The notes beneath the pieces were generated by a model that did not search any database, was not told the origin of the DNA, and saw only the letters and a program-made list of their open reading frames with translations. Both the position numbers and the translations under genes were made by a program. Positions 15,410 to 23,374 of a DNA stretch of 24,090 nt are shown piece by piece; positions within the stretch are counted from its first letter, which is position 1; each line of letters opens with the position of its first letter. Source of the stretch: JAFANK01 sp036741695 (GTDB lineage Bacteria > Vulcanimicrobiota > Vulcanimicrobiia > Eremiobacterales > Eremiobacteraceae); assembly GCA_036741695.1 (NCBI GenBank), contig DAINRU010000034.1, forward strand, positions 1-24,090. Direction: 5' to 3'.

Positions 15410-17368
15410 CTAGCGGGCCCGGTCGATCGCCTCGAGAGAGGCCGGGTTCTCGAGCGCGGTCAGATCGCCCATATCCGCCAGCTTGAGATAGCGCGCGCGC
15501 GCGACGCGGCGCATGAGCTTGGCGTTGCGAGTGCGCGGCAGGTCGTCGACGAACTTGATCGCCTTTGGGGCAAGCGCTTTACCCATGCCGGTGATGACCG
15601 CCTGCATGAGATCTGCCCTGAGCTCCTCACTCCCCTGCCAACCGGGGCGCAGCACCGCCAGACAGACGACGGTGTCCCCCTTGCGCTCGTCTGGCACGGC
15701 GATGGCCGCAGCCTCGCGCACCGAACCATGGCCGACGAGCGCGCTTTCGTACTCCGCCGGACCGACCCGCTTACCGGCGATGTTGATCGTGTCATCCGAA
15801 CGCCCTTGGATGAACCAAAAGCCGTCATCCGAGACGCTCGCCCAGTCGCCATGCACCCAGACGTCGGGGAAGCGTTTCCAGTAGGTCTGCAGATATCGCT
15901 CGTCGTCGTGCCAGAATCCGAGCGTCATCCCCGGCCACGGTTGCCGCACGACGAGTTCTCCGACCTTTCCGCGCACGGGTCGCCCCTCGTCGTCGACCAC
16001 GTCCGCGTCCATGCCGGGGACGGGGCCGTGAAAGGCGCACGGCACGAGCGGTTTGATGGGGAAGCAACCCAAAATGCCGCCGCTGATCTCGGTGCCCCCA
16101 GAGTAGTTGATGATGGGCAACCTGCCACCGCCGATGACCTTCGAGAACCAGCGGTAGGGCTCTGGATTCCATGCTTCTCCCGTGGAGCCCAAGATGCGCA
16201 ACGACGACAGGTCGTGCCGGCGCGGCAGCTCGTCCCCATGGACCATGAGCGAGCGGATGGCCGTCGGCGCGATGCCCAAGTGCGTCACCTTGTGGCGGGC
16301 GCAGACCTTCCAGAGCCGGCTGGGATCCGGGTAATCCGGAGTGCCGTCGTAGAGCACGGCAGCCGCACCGAGTCCCAACGCGCCGAGCACGAGAAACGGT
16401 CCCATCATCCAGCCCATGTCGGTGAACCAGAGCATGCGGTCGCCGGGCTGCACGTCGAAGCACAGGTACTGGTCGATCTGCACCTTGACGGGAAAGCCAG
16501 CATGTCCGTGCACGGCACCCTTGGGCTTGCCGGTGGATCCGGAGGTGTAGAGCAAGAGGTACGGGTCGTTAGCCGATGTCCGCTCGGCAGCGACGAAGTG
16601 GGGCTGCGAGTACGAAGCGCGCTGCCAGTCGATGTCGCGCTTGTCGTTCCAGTTGACCGGCGCATCTTGGTGGCGCAGCACGACGACGTGCTCGATGCTG
16701 GGCACAAGCGCGCACGCCGCATCCGCGACGCTCTTCATGTCGACGAATTTACCCCGGCGCTGGGTGCCGTCGGCGGTGAGCAGCACCTTGACGTTGGCGT
16801 CGGCCAGCCGGGTGGCCAGAGCGGTCGCGCCGTAGCCCGAGAACGCGGGCACCGCAATCGCCCCGATCCTGCCGACCGCTAAGAGCGCGACCGCTGCCTC
16901 CGCCACGAGCGGCATGTAGACGCCGACCGTGTCGCCGCGACTGACGCCCAGGTCGCTTAGCACGCCGCAGAGCTTGGAGACCTCGACGAGCAGCTGCTCG
17001 AAGGTCAGCGTGCGGCTGATCCCGCTTTCGGATTCCCAGATGATGGCCGGCTCGTGCGCTCGGCCTTGCGCCACGTGGCGGTCGATGCAGTTGTAGGACG
17101 CGTTGTACAGCCCGCCAACAAACCAGCGCGCGAACGGTATGCCGCGCGAACGGTCGAGCACGGCGCCATAGGTCTCGAACCAGGACAGTTTCAGGTGTTC
17201 GACGAGCAGACCGTAGAAGCCGGCGATGTCGCGCCGTGCGAGCTCCCACAGCGCCTCGAGCGAGTCGACGCCGGCGACGCGCATGAAGCGCGTGATGTTG
17301 GCGCGCTCGATCGTCTCCGGCGTCGGCTCCCAGGCGAAGGCGGCGCCGGTGGTGTTCTCCACCGTCAT
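15410..17368 (-). CDS. AMP-forming acyl-CoA synthetase, acetoacetyl-CoA-synthetase-like
   Basis: ANL-superfamily ligase that activates a short carboxylic acid to its CoA ester via an acyl-adenylate, 652 aa. The N-terminal cap (SWFETYGAVLDRSRGIPFARWFVGG) resembles acetate/acetoacetate ligases. The ATP-binding loop YTSGSTGKPKG is at 274-284. Later come GSTGEAWNPEPY, the A5-like INYSGGTEISGG, and the hinge region VHGDWASVSDDGFWFIQGRSDDTINIAGKRVGPAE. The conserved adenylation lysine is Lys617 in TRNAKLMRR. The NYSGGTEISGG motif, instead of the WWQTETG of acetyl-CoA synthetase, is why I favour an AACS-like subgroup; the natural acid is not determinable here. ATG 17368 lies 13 bases after the upstream protease gene, so it may be co-transcribed with ctpA genes although the functions look unrelated. 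Confidence 0.9.
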   Translation of the reverse strand: MTVENTTGAAFAWEPTPETIERANITRFMRVAGVDSLEALWELARRDIAGFYGLLVEHLKLSWFETYGAVLDRSRGIPFARWFVGGLYNASYNCIDRHVAQGRAHEPAIIWESESGISRTLTFEQLLVEVSKLCGVLSDLGVSRGDTVGVYMPLVAEAAVALLAVGRIGAIAVPAFSGYGATALATRLADANVKVLLTADGTQRRGKFVDMKSVADAACALVPSIEHVVVLRHQDAPVNWNDKRDIDWQRASYSQPHFVAAERTSANDPYLLLYTSGSTGKPKGAVHGHAGFPVKVQIDQYLCFDVQPGDRMLWFTDMGWMMGPFLVLGALGLGAAAVLYDGTPDYPDPSRLWKVCARHKVTHLGIAPTAIRSLMVHGDELPRRHDLSSLRILGSTGEAWNPEPYRWFSKVIGGGRLPIINYSGGTEISGGILGCFPIKPLVPCAFHGPVPGMDADVVDDEGRPVRGKVGELVVRQPWPGMTLGFWHDDERYLQTYWKRFPDVWVHGDWASVSDDGFWFIQGRSDDTINIAGKRVGPAEYESALVGHGSVREAAAIAVPDERKGDTVVCLAVLRPGWQGSEELRADLMQAVITGMGKALAPKAIKFVDDLPRTRNAKLMRRVARARYLKLADMGDLTALENPASLEAIDRAR

Positions 17369-17381
17369 GCGCCGCGGTTAT

Positions 17382-18821
17382 CTACTGCTGGCTCGTTCCC
17401 TGCGAGGCGTTGGCAGCACCGGTCGGCTTCGCGCCATCTCCCGTCGCCGGCTTGGTCGTGTCGGGCGTGCTCGCCGCAGCGATCCGCTCCTGGATATAGG
17501 ATAGTGCGCGCTGCAGCTGCCCATCCGTCGCCGGTCTGCCGAAATCGTTCGGTTTGACGTCGCTGACCGCGATGTCGGGCTCTATACCGATAGAATTGAT
17601 ATCGCGGCCGTTGGGCGTCAGATAGCGAGCGGTGGTGATCTTGATGGCGCTGCCGTCGGGCAATGGGTAGATCGTCTGCACCACGCCTTTGCCGAAGGTA
17701 CGGGTGCCGATGAGAATGCCGGCGCCCGAATCCTGGATCGCGCCCGAGGTGATCTCCGATGCGCTCGCGGTGAAGCCGTTGACGAGCACCGCCAGCGGCC
17801 GCGGGGTCACTGCGGTGTTCTCGGCGTCAAAGGTGGTCAGCGGCTTCGTGCGGCTGTCGATCGACACGATCGGTCCTTCCGGCACGAACAGCGAGGAGAC
17901 GTCGATCGCGGCGTTGAGGTAGCCGCCACCGTTGTTGCGCAGGTCGAGGACGACGCCCTTGACGCCTTGGCGGTCGAGCTTCTGCATCGCCGACGCCAGC
18001 TCTTGACCGGTCGTCAGGCCGAAGACGAGCACTTGGACGTAGCCGATGTCGCCGTCGAGCACGCGGCTGCGCACGCTTGGCGCGTGGATCGTCTCGCGGG
18101 TGATGCTCACGATGATGGGCTTGGGCTCGCCGACGCGCTGCACGGTGAGCTGCACGGTCGTGCCGGCCTTGCCGCGGATGAGGGAGCTATCTTGTTCTGT
18201 GGTGAGCCCTTGCGTGCTCTTATCGTCGATGGACAAGATGATGTCGCCCGCTTGCAGGCCGGCTTTCTCGGCCGGACCCCCGTCGATCGTCTGGACGACG
18301 AGCAGCGACTTCGTCGCCGTGTCCACGTCGATGACGATGCCCACGCCTGCGAAATTCCCGCCATCCAACCCCTCGTTGAGACTGCGATATTCCTTAGGCG
18401 TCATGAACACGGTCCAGCGGTCGTGGAGCGACTGCATCATGCCGTCGATGGCCGCATAGGCCATATTGCGGTCCCCGACGCTCTGGCCGAATTCGCGGTC
18501 CGCGATGAGCAGCTCGTGGTTGAGGGCCGAGACATCGGCGCTATCGCTGCCCGCGTCGCGCAGGAGCGGGAGCTTATCCGCATCCCCACCGTGCGACTTG
18601 ACGATGGCGCGCATCCCATCGACCGCGCCATCGAGCAGCGCTTGGTCGCTCGTCTTCTTGTAGAACTCCACCGAGGCGCGCTCGAACGAGTAGTCGAGCA
18701 TCGAACGGCCGACGTCATCGCTGGCCGATGCCGAGGCGAGGGCGCAGAGTGAAAGCGTCAGGCTGAGCCCGACCGCGACACCGAGAGAACGTGCGATCAT
18801 CCGTTGCAGGGGCGAAGTCAT
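17382..18821 (-). CDS. C-terminal processing peptidase, S41 family (first of two by coordinate)
   Basis: Periplasmic or extracytoplasmic CtpA-type serine protease, 479 aa. A signal peptide (about 1-34, ending ALASASASDD) is followed by an N-terminal helical region. The PDZ domain (about 150-240) contains FAGVGIVIDV and PAEKAGLQAGDIILSIDD. The protease core has DIGYVQVLVFG and VVLDLRNNGGGYLNAAIDVSS. By alignment to known CtpB and Tsp motifs, the catalytic dyad is Ser353 (in TASASEI) and Lys378 (TFGKGVVQ). The last 30 residues are a Pro/Thr/Ala/Gly-rich low-complexity tail. ATG 18821 has AAAGGA about six bases upstream. It lies 23 bases after its paralog and shares the motif TARYLTPNGRDIN/TQRYVTPNGRDIN with it. 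The substrate is unknown; the upstream M23 peptidase is a good candidate. Confidence 0.95.
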   Translation of the reverse strand: MTSPLQRMIARSLGVAVGLSLTLSLCALASASASDDVGRSMLDYSFERASVEFYKKTSDQALLDGAVDGMRAIVKSHGGDADKLPLLRDAGSDSADVSALNHELLIADREFGQSVGDRNMAYAAIDGMMQSLHDRWTVFMTPKEYRSLNEGLDGGNFAGVGIVIDVDTATKSLLVVQTIDGGPAEKAGLQAGDIILSIDDKSTQGLTTEQDSSLIRGKAGTTVQLTVQRVGEPKPIIVSITRETIHAPSVRSRVLDGDIGYVQVLVFGLTTGQELASAMQKLDRQGVKGVVLDLRNNGGGYLNAAIDVSSLFVPEGPIVSIDSRTKPLTTFDAENTAVTPRPLAVLVNGFTASASEITSGAIQDSGAGILIGTRTFGKGVVQTIYPLPDGSAIKITTARYLTPNGRDINSIGIEPDIAVSDVKPNDFGRPATDGQLQRALSYIQERIAAASTPDTTKPATGDGAKPTGAANASQGTSQQ

Positions 18822-18844
18822 GCTATTCCTTTCAAGAGGCCGGC

Positions 18845-20281
18845 CTAGACGCTGTTCCTCGTCAGTGCGATCTGGCGTTTGAGATAGCGCAGCGCTGCTT
18901 GGAGCTGTACATCTTTGCCGGCGACGCCCACATCTCTATAGTCCATCGGCACTACTATGTTGGGCTCGATGCCCTTTTTGTTGATATCACGCCCGTTGGG
19001 GGTCACATACCGTTGGGTCGTGACTTTGATGGCGCTGCCGCCGGGCAAGTCATATATCGTCTGCACGACGCCTTTGCCGAAGGTCTTCTCCCCGAGCAGC
19101 ACGCCGATCTTCGAATCCTGGATGGCGCCGGCCGTGATCTCGGATGCGCTGGCGGAGTACTGGTTGACGAGCACGACGAGCGGGTGCGGCGGGATCGCGT
19201 CTTGATCGGCGTCGTCCGTCTCGACATGACCATCGCGATCGATGCGCGAGACGATGGGACCATCAGCGATGAACTTGGATGAGATGTCGACCGCGGCATC
19301 GAGCAGTCCGCCGCCGTTGTCGCGCAGATCGAGGATGAACGCACGCGCTCCCGACTTGAGCAGCTGGTTGAGCGCATCCGTCACCTCGTCGGCCGAGCGC
19401 TCGCCGAAATCGTACAGCTGGATGTAGCCGATATCGCCGTCGATCATGCGCGAGTTCATGGAGGGCACCGTGATGACCTCACGCTCGATGGAGAAATCCC
19501 GGACCGGGGACTTAGCCCGGCTGATCTCAAGCGTCACGGTCGAACCGGCTTTGCCGCGGATCATCTGCATGACGAGGTCGAGATCGAGGCCTTTGGTCTG
19601 CTTCCCGTTCACTGAGAGGATGATGTCGCCGCGCTTGATGCCGGCGCGCGCCGCTGGAGTCCCATCGATCGGCTGGATGACGTTGATCTCGTGCGTCTTG
19701 GGATCTTTCCCGATGTAGATGCCGATGCCGCCGAAATCGCCGCCCTGGATGAACTCGGTCAGCGATGTCTTGTCGCGCGGGCTCAAAAAGACGGTGTACG
19801 GGTCGTTTAGGACCTCGAGCGAGCCCTCGATGGCCGCATAGGTGAGGTTGTCGGCTCCCGCCCGCTGGCCGTACTTGTCGATTGCCGCGGTGAGGAGCTG
19901 GTTTGCATCTTCCTCCACCTGCGCGTTCGAGGCGTCGGCCTGCGCGGCCGGCAAGGGCAGGCTCGCGTTCACGTGGCGGTATTTGAGGTATTGGAGCAGC
20001 CCATGCCGCTCGCCCGACAACAGCAGCGGCTCATCGACGGGCTTGTAGTATTCTTGATGGATCTTGTCGAGCGACATGTCGAGCATGTCGAGGCTGCGCT
20101 GCTCGTCTCCGGCAGATCCGTTGCCCGCATCCGATGCGACGTTGCCCAGATCCCAGGCCAGGATAGGATGGTGCTCGTGCACGCGCCAGGCGACGCTTGG
20201 CCGGTGCGCGACGACGATGAACGCGAGCAGCCCGACGATGACTGCGGCGAGGATGGCGAAATTTCTGAGGTTAGCGGACAC
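18845..20281 (-). CDS. C-terminal processing peptidase, S41 family (second paralog, membrane-anchored)
   Basis: CtpA-type protease, 478 aa from GTG 20281. A single N-terminal membrane helix (about 8-25) anchors it, with no obvious cleavage site. A long helical region follows, then the PDZ domain (FGGIGIYIGK, PAARAGIKRGDIILSVNGK). The core has DIGYIQLYDFG and FILDLRDNGGGLLDAAVDIS. The catalytic dyad is Ser378 in SASASEI and Lys403 in TFGKGVVQ. GTG 20281 has AAAGGA 12 bases upstream; a TTG at 20302 would add seven residues but has no ribosome site. It follows the M23 gene by 142 bases, 121 from the earlier TTG, a gap with no clear signal. Close similarity to the next gene shows a tandem duplication, after which one copy kept an anchor and the other gained a low-complexity tail. 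Confidence 0.94.
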   Translation of the reverse strand: MSANLRNFAILAAVIVGLLAFIVVAHRPSVAWRVHEHHPILAWDLGNVASDAGNGSAGDEQRSLDMLDMSLDKIHQEYYKPVDEPLLLSGERHGLLQYLKYRHVNASLPLPAAQADASNAQVEEDANQLLTAAIDKYGQRAGADNLTYAAIEGSLEVLNDPYTVFLSPRDKTSLTEFIQGGDFGGIGIYIGKDPKTHEINVIQPIDGTPAARAGIKRGDIILSVNGKQTKGLDLDLVMQMIRGKAGSTVTLEISRAKSPVRDFSIEREVITVPSMNSRMIDGDIGYIQLYDFGERSADEVTDALNQLLKSGARAFILDLRDNGGGLLDAAVDISSKFIADGPIVSRIDRDGHVETDDADQDAIPPHPLVVLVNQYSASASEITAGAIQDSKIGVLLGEKTFGKGVVQTIYDLPGGSAIKVTTQRYVTPNGRDINKKGIEPNIVVPMDYRDVGVAGKDVQLQAALRYLKRQIALTRNSV

Positions 20282-20423
20282 GAATCGAGCGGTTCCTTTC
20301 AAAGTGTCGGTGGCGCGGGACGCCCCGGTGAATACTACCCTTGGGAGTGGAACGTTTCATTCGCCGCCCAGAGTTGCGATGCCCGCGGGGGAGCAGCTCC
20401 GGCGTGCGACCACGAGAGGAACC

Positions 20424-21695
20424 TTAAAGCCGCGACAGAGGGTCGACGGGGACGCCATTCACCCGTATCTCGAAGTGAAGGTGGGGCCCTGTCGCCCAAC
20501 CGGTGGCCCCGACGGCGCCGATCACCTGACCGCGCTGTATGTACTGGTGTTCAGTCACATACATCGCCGAACAGTGGGCGTAGAGCGTCGAGAGTCCCGA
20601 GCCATGGTCTAGTATGATAGCGTTTCCGTACCCCCCATACCAGCCTGCGTATAATACTATTCCATCGGCTGAGGCTTGGATCGGGACGCCATAGCCGGCG
20701 CCGATGTCGATGCCTGAATGGAGCTGGTACCGTCCCGTCACAGGGTCCGTCCGCATCCCGAATGGGGAGGTGATCGGGCCGTGCACCGGCCAGGCGAAGG
20801 TGACAGGTCCCCCCTCTGGCCGCTCGACCGGTGGCGGCAGGCCGGCGGCGATGGCCGCCGCTCGCCTGGCCTGGGCGGCCGCGATGCGAGCGCGCAGCGC
20901 CGCGAGTTCTTCCTGCTGCTGGCGCTCGCGGATGAGCTCTTGCAGGCGGGCCTCTTCTGCCGCGGTGAGATTCTCAAGCTCGTCGACCTGTTGCGCGATC
21001 ACCGAGCGCTGGCCCGCCGCCACGGCGAGCAAGCGTCTCCGTTCGTACGCCAGCACCCCGAGCTGGTCGTTGCGGCGCAGCTGGTCGTCCTTCTCGCCGA
21101 GCAGCGCGGCCTGAGTGCTCTCCAAGTCGTAGACGAGCGTCTGATAGCGAGCCTGCTCGCGGTTGACCGTGGCGATGAGCTGCGCGTCAGAGCGCAGGAT
21201 GTAGCGCACGAAATCCCAGCGTTCGATGAAATCGACGAAGGACGTCGCGCTGAGCAACACGTCGAGGTACGACGTGCTCCCATATTCATACACGTCGACA
21301 AGTCTGGCGTTGAGGGCATCGCGGTGGCGGTTGTAGCTGGCTTGCGCTGCTTCGAGCTGAACGCGGCGGATGGCCAGGCGCAATTGGTTCTGGTGGATCA
21401 CGCCGCGCAGATCGGTGAGATCCATGCGCACGCGGGCGATGCTGTTCTGCACGGAGTCCAACTGCTGGGAGATGGTCTGCTCTTTGAAGCGAGCCTCGTG
21501 CAGCTTGCGCCGGCTGAGCTCGAGCTTGGCTTGCGTCGCCTCGATGACCGCCTTCTTCTGGCGGATCTTCTCGGAGAGCGGCACGGGTGTCGCCGCGGAC
21601 GCAGGTTGCGGCGGCTGGGCCGTTCCGGCAACCAGATTGAACGCCAGCATCACGCACGCGGCAGCGAGGGACGCCCGGCGCACCATGCGCGTCAT
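20424..21695 (-). CDS. FtsEX-associated coiled-coil murein endopeptidase (M23/LytM)
   Basis: Cell-wall hydrolase probably gated by FtsEX, 423 aa. A signal peptide (about 1-30) precedes a long coiled coil (about 40-235), interrupted by RLVDVYEYGSTSYLDVLLSA and SFVDFIERWDFVRYI, which resemble the PcsB/EnvC-type turn region. The M23 domain has the full zinc set: His326 and Asp330 in HSGID, and His405/His407 in PHLHFE; LYAHCS supplies the other catalytic His. It should therefore be active, unlike degenerate EnvC. ATG 21695 overlaps the ftsX stop by four bases (ATGA), giving clear translational coupling; the open frame continues upstream to 21944 inside ftsX and is rejected. A second Met lies three residues in. 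Two CtpA proteases follow. Confidence 0.94.
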   Translation of the reverse strand: MTRMVRRASLAAACVMLAFNLVAGTAQPPQPASAATPVPLSEKIRQKKAVIEATQAKLELSRRKLHEARFKEQTISQQLDSVQNSIARVRMDLTDLRGVIHQNQLRLAIRRVQLEAAQASYNRHRDALNARLVDVYEYGSTSYLDVLLSATSFVDFIERWDFVRYILRSDAQLIATVNREQARYQTLVYDLESTQAALLGEKDDQLRRNDQLGVLAYERRRLLAVAAGQRSVIAQQVDELENLTAAEEARLQELIRERQQQEELAALRARIAAAQARRAAAIAAGLPPPVERPEGGPVTFAWPVHGPITSPFGMRTDPVTGRYQLHSGIDIGAGYGVPIQASADGIVLYAGWYGGYGNAIILDHGSGLSTLYAHCSAMYVTEHQYIQRGQVIGAVGATGWATGPHLHFEIRVNGVPVDPLSRL

Positions 21696-22579
21696 GCGGT
21701 CTGGAGGTACCTGCTGACCGACAACAAGCTCGACAGCATACCGACGAGCACCCCCACGAGGACGAGCTCGAGCGCCAGATGGTGGAGCGGTACGCTTGCG
21801 ATGTTGAACGGGATGAACGGCAGCGTCACGATGAGCTTGGTCGCGAACGACTTGTAGCCCACCTGCAGAGCGCACAGACCGAGCGCAGAGCCGAGCAGCC
21901 CGGAGAGGATGCCCTCGAAGATGAACGGCCAGCGCACCGCCCATCCGGTGGCGCCGACGAGTTGCATGATGCGGATCTCGCGCTGGCGCGCGAAGACGGT
22001 GAGCCGGATCGTGTTATACATGATGAGCGACGTCGAGAGCAGCAAGAGCGCGATGATCCCCGCCCCGATGGCGCTGAACATCGCCTCGGCGCGCAGCAGC
22101 CGCTCGGTCACGTCGCTGCCGTAGTTGACCACGGCGACGCCGGGCTTGTGCTGGAGCTCGCTCGCGATGATCGGGACATCGGCCGGCAGCTTGGTGTGGA
22201 TGACAATCGTATTGGGCAGCGGATTCGTGCTGATGACGTTGAGGTTGAATTGACCACGCAGCGTCTTGCGCAAGTTCTTGAACGCCTGCTTCTTGCTGAC
22301 GTAGCGAACGCTGTCGACCCGTGGGTCGGCCTTGGCGGATTGCATGAGCGCATCCACATCGGGTCCCTGCGCGTCGTCGCGCAGGTAGACGGCGACGGCC
22401 ACCTGCCCGACAAAGTTCTGCATGACGATATCGAAGGACGTCCGTAGGAATAAGAAGACGCCCAGCAAGACGATCGCTATGCCGATCGTGCCGATGGCGG
22501 TCAGCGCCATGGTGATATTGCGGGTGAAATTCTGGGCGACCTCGGCCCAGAAGAAGCGGACCCTACCCCAGTCCCACAT
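21692..22579 (-). CDS. ftsX: Cell-division protein FtsX
   Basis: Membrane subunit of the FtsEX ABC complex that transmits ATP hydrolysis to periplasmic murein hydrolases, 295 aa. The first membrane helix (about 22-45) is followed by an extracytoplasmic domain (about 50-170, with SVRYVSKKQAFKNLRK and NPLPNTIVI, typical FtsX features). Three more helices come later (about 172-190, 220-245, 266-290), with the cytoplasmic loop RLTVFARQREIRIMQLVGAT between them. The start ATG 22579 overlaps the end of ftsE by 17 bases, and the stop overlaps the M23 gene by four, so all three are translationally coupled. The three-gene order matches the known pairing of FtsEX with a coiled-coil hydrolase. Confidence 0.97.
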   Translation of the reverse strand: MWDWGRVRFFWAEVAQNFTRNITMALTAIGTIGIAIVLLGVFLFLRTSFDIVMQNFVGQVAVAVYLRDDAQGPDVDALMQSAKADPRVDSVRYVSKKQAFKNLRKTLRGQFNLNVISTNPLPNTIVIHTKLPADVPIIASELQHKPGVAVVNYGSDVTERLLRAEAMFSAIGAGIIALLLLSTSLIMYNTIRLTVFARQREIRIMQLVGATGWAVRWPFIFEGILSGLLGSALGLCALQVGYKSFATKLIVTLPFIPFNIASVPLHHLALELVLVGVLVGMLSSLLSVSRYLQTA

Positions 22580-23252
22580 GATAGCGGCCGCGCTCCTCGT
22601 CGCGCGCGATGCGTCCGTTGACCAGGCGCACGACCCGACGGCGCATTCTGTCGACGATCGCTTGGTTGTGGGTGGCCACGATCATCGTGGTCCCCTTGGC
22701 GTTGATGCGGGCGAGCAGCGCCATGATCTCGCTCGAGGTTTCGGGGTCGAGGTTGCCGGTCGGTTCGTCGCATAAAAGGATGAGCGGGTTATTGACGAGC
22801 GAACGGGCGATCGCTGTCCGCTGCTGTTCGCCGCCCGACAGTTCGTGCGGGAACATCTTGCTCTTGTGTGCGATGCCCACGAGCTCGAGGGTGCGCGGCA
22901 CCCGGCGCAACACGTCGCGCGAGCTCGCACCCGTGACCTGCAGGGCATAGGCGACGTTCTCCCACACCGTTTTTTGGTGCAGCAGTTTGAAGTCTTGGAA
23001 GACGACGCCGACCTTGCGCCGCAAAAAGGGGATGTCGCGGGCTTTGAGAGCCTTGAGGTCCTGGTCGTCCACGACGACGTCTCCCTCGGTGGGGCGGACC
23101 TCGCGGTTGATGCACTTGAGCAGGCTCGACTTGCCTTGGCCCGAGCTGCCCACCAGGAACAGGAACTCACCGCGCGCGACGGTGAGGCTGATCTCGGTGA
23201 GAGCGTGGACGCCGTTGGGGTAGACGAGGCTGACGTCTCGAAAGACGATCAT
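22563..23252 (-). CDS. ftsE: Cell-division ATP-binding protein FtsE
   Basis: ATPase of the FtsEX complex, 229 aa, the usual length. Walker A is GSSGQGKS (35-42), the Q-loop VVFQDFKLL (83-91), the signature LSGGEQQR (138-145) and Walker B ILLCDEP (158-164), followed by the H-loop VATHNQ. YPNGVHALTEISL is the usual FtsE opening. ATG 23252 is preceded by a GGGA. It is the first gene of the minus-strand division operon. The 122 bases between it and the divergent acyl-CoA dehydrogenase should hold its promoter, but I could not pick convincing -35/-10 boxes there. Confidence 0.98.
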   Translation of the reverse strand: MIVFRDVSLVYPNGVHALTEISLTVARGEFLFLVGSSGQGKSSLLKCINREVRPTEGDVVVDDQDLKALKARDIPFLRRKVGVVFQDFKLLHQKTVWENVAYALQVTGASSRDVLRRVPRTLELVGIAHKSKMFPHELSGGEQQRTAIARSLVNNPLILLCDEPTGNLDPETSSEIMALLARINAKGTTMIVATHNQAIVDRMRRRVVRLVNGRIARDEERGRYHVGLG

Positions 23253-23374
23253 GGCCGTCCCAACGCAAAGCCCGGAGTGCTGAAAATGGCCATCCTGTAC
23301 CGATTTATTCGCCCGCCCGGCCGCAACGCCCTACAGGGTGGGGAACAGGCCCGCTTGGTGGCAAAGTGGGTCGC

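Noticed and set aside
15350..16882. 510-codon plus-strand open frame opposite the acyl-CoA synthetase
   Set aside because: No recognisable domain, low-complexity composition, and it lies wholly over a well-supported gene.
21696..21944. Longer start for the M23 peptidase, reaching into ftsX
   Set aside because: The extra 83 residues lie over ftsX and are Arg/Ala-rich. The ATGA overlap with a following signal peptide marks the true start.
23253..23374. Divergent promoters between ftsE and the second acyl-CoA dehydrogenase
   Set aside because: AT-rich patches exist near 23310, but I found no -35/-10 pair with acceptable spacing on either strand.
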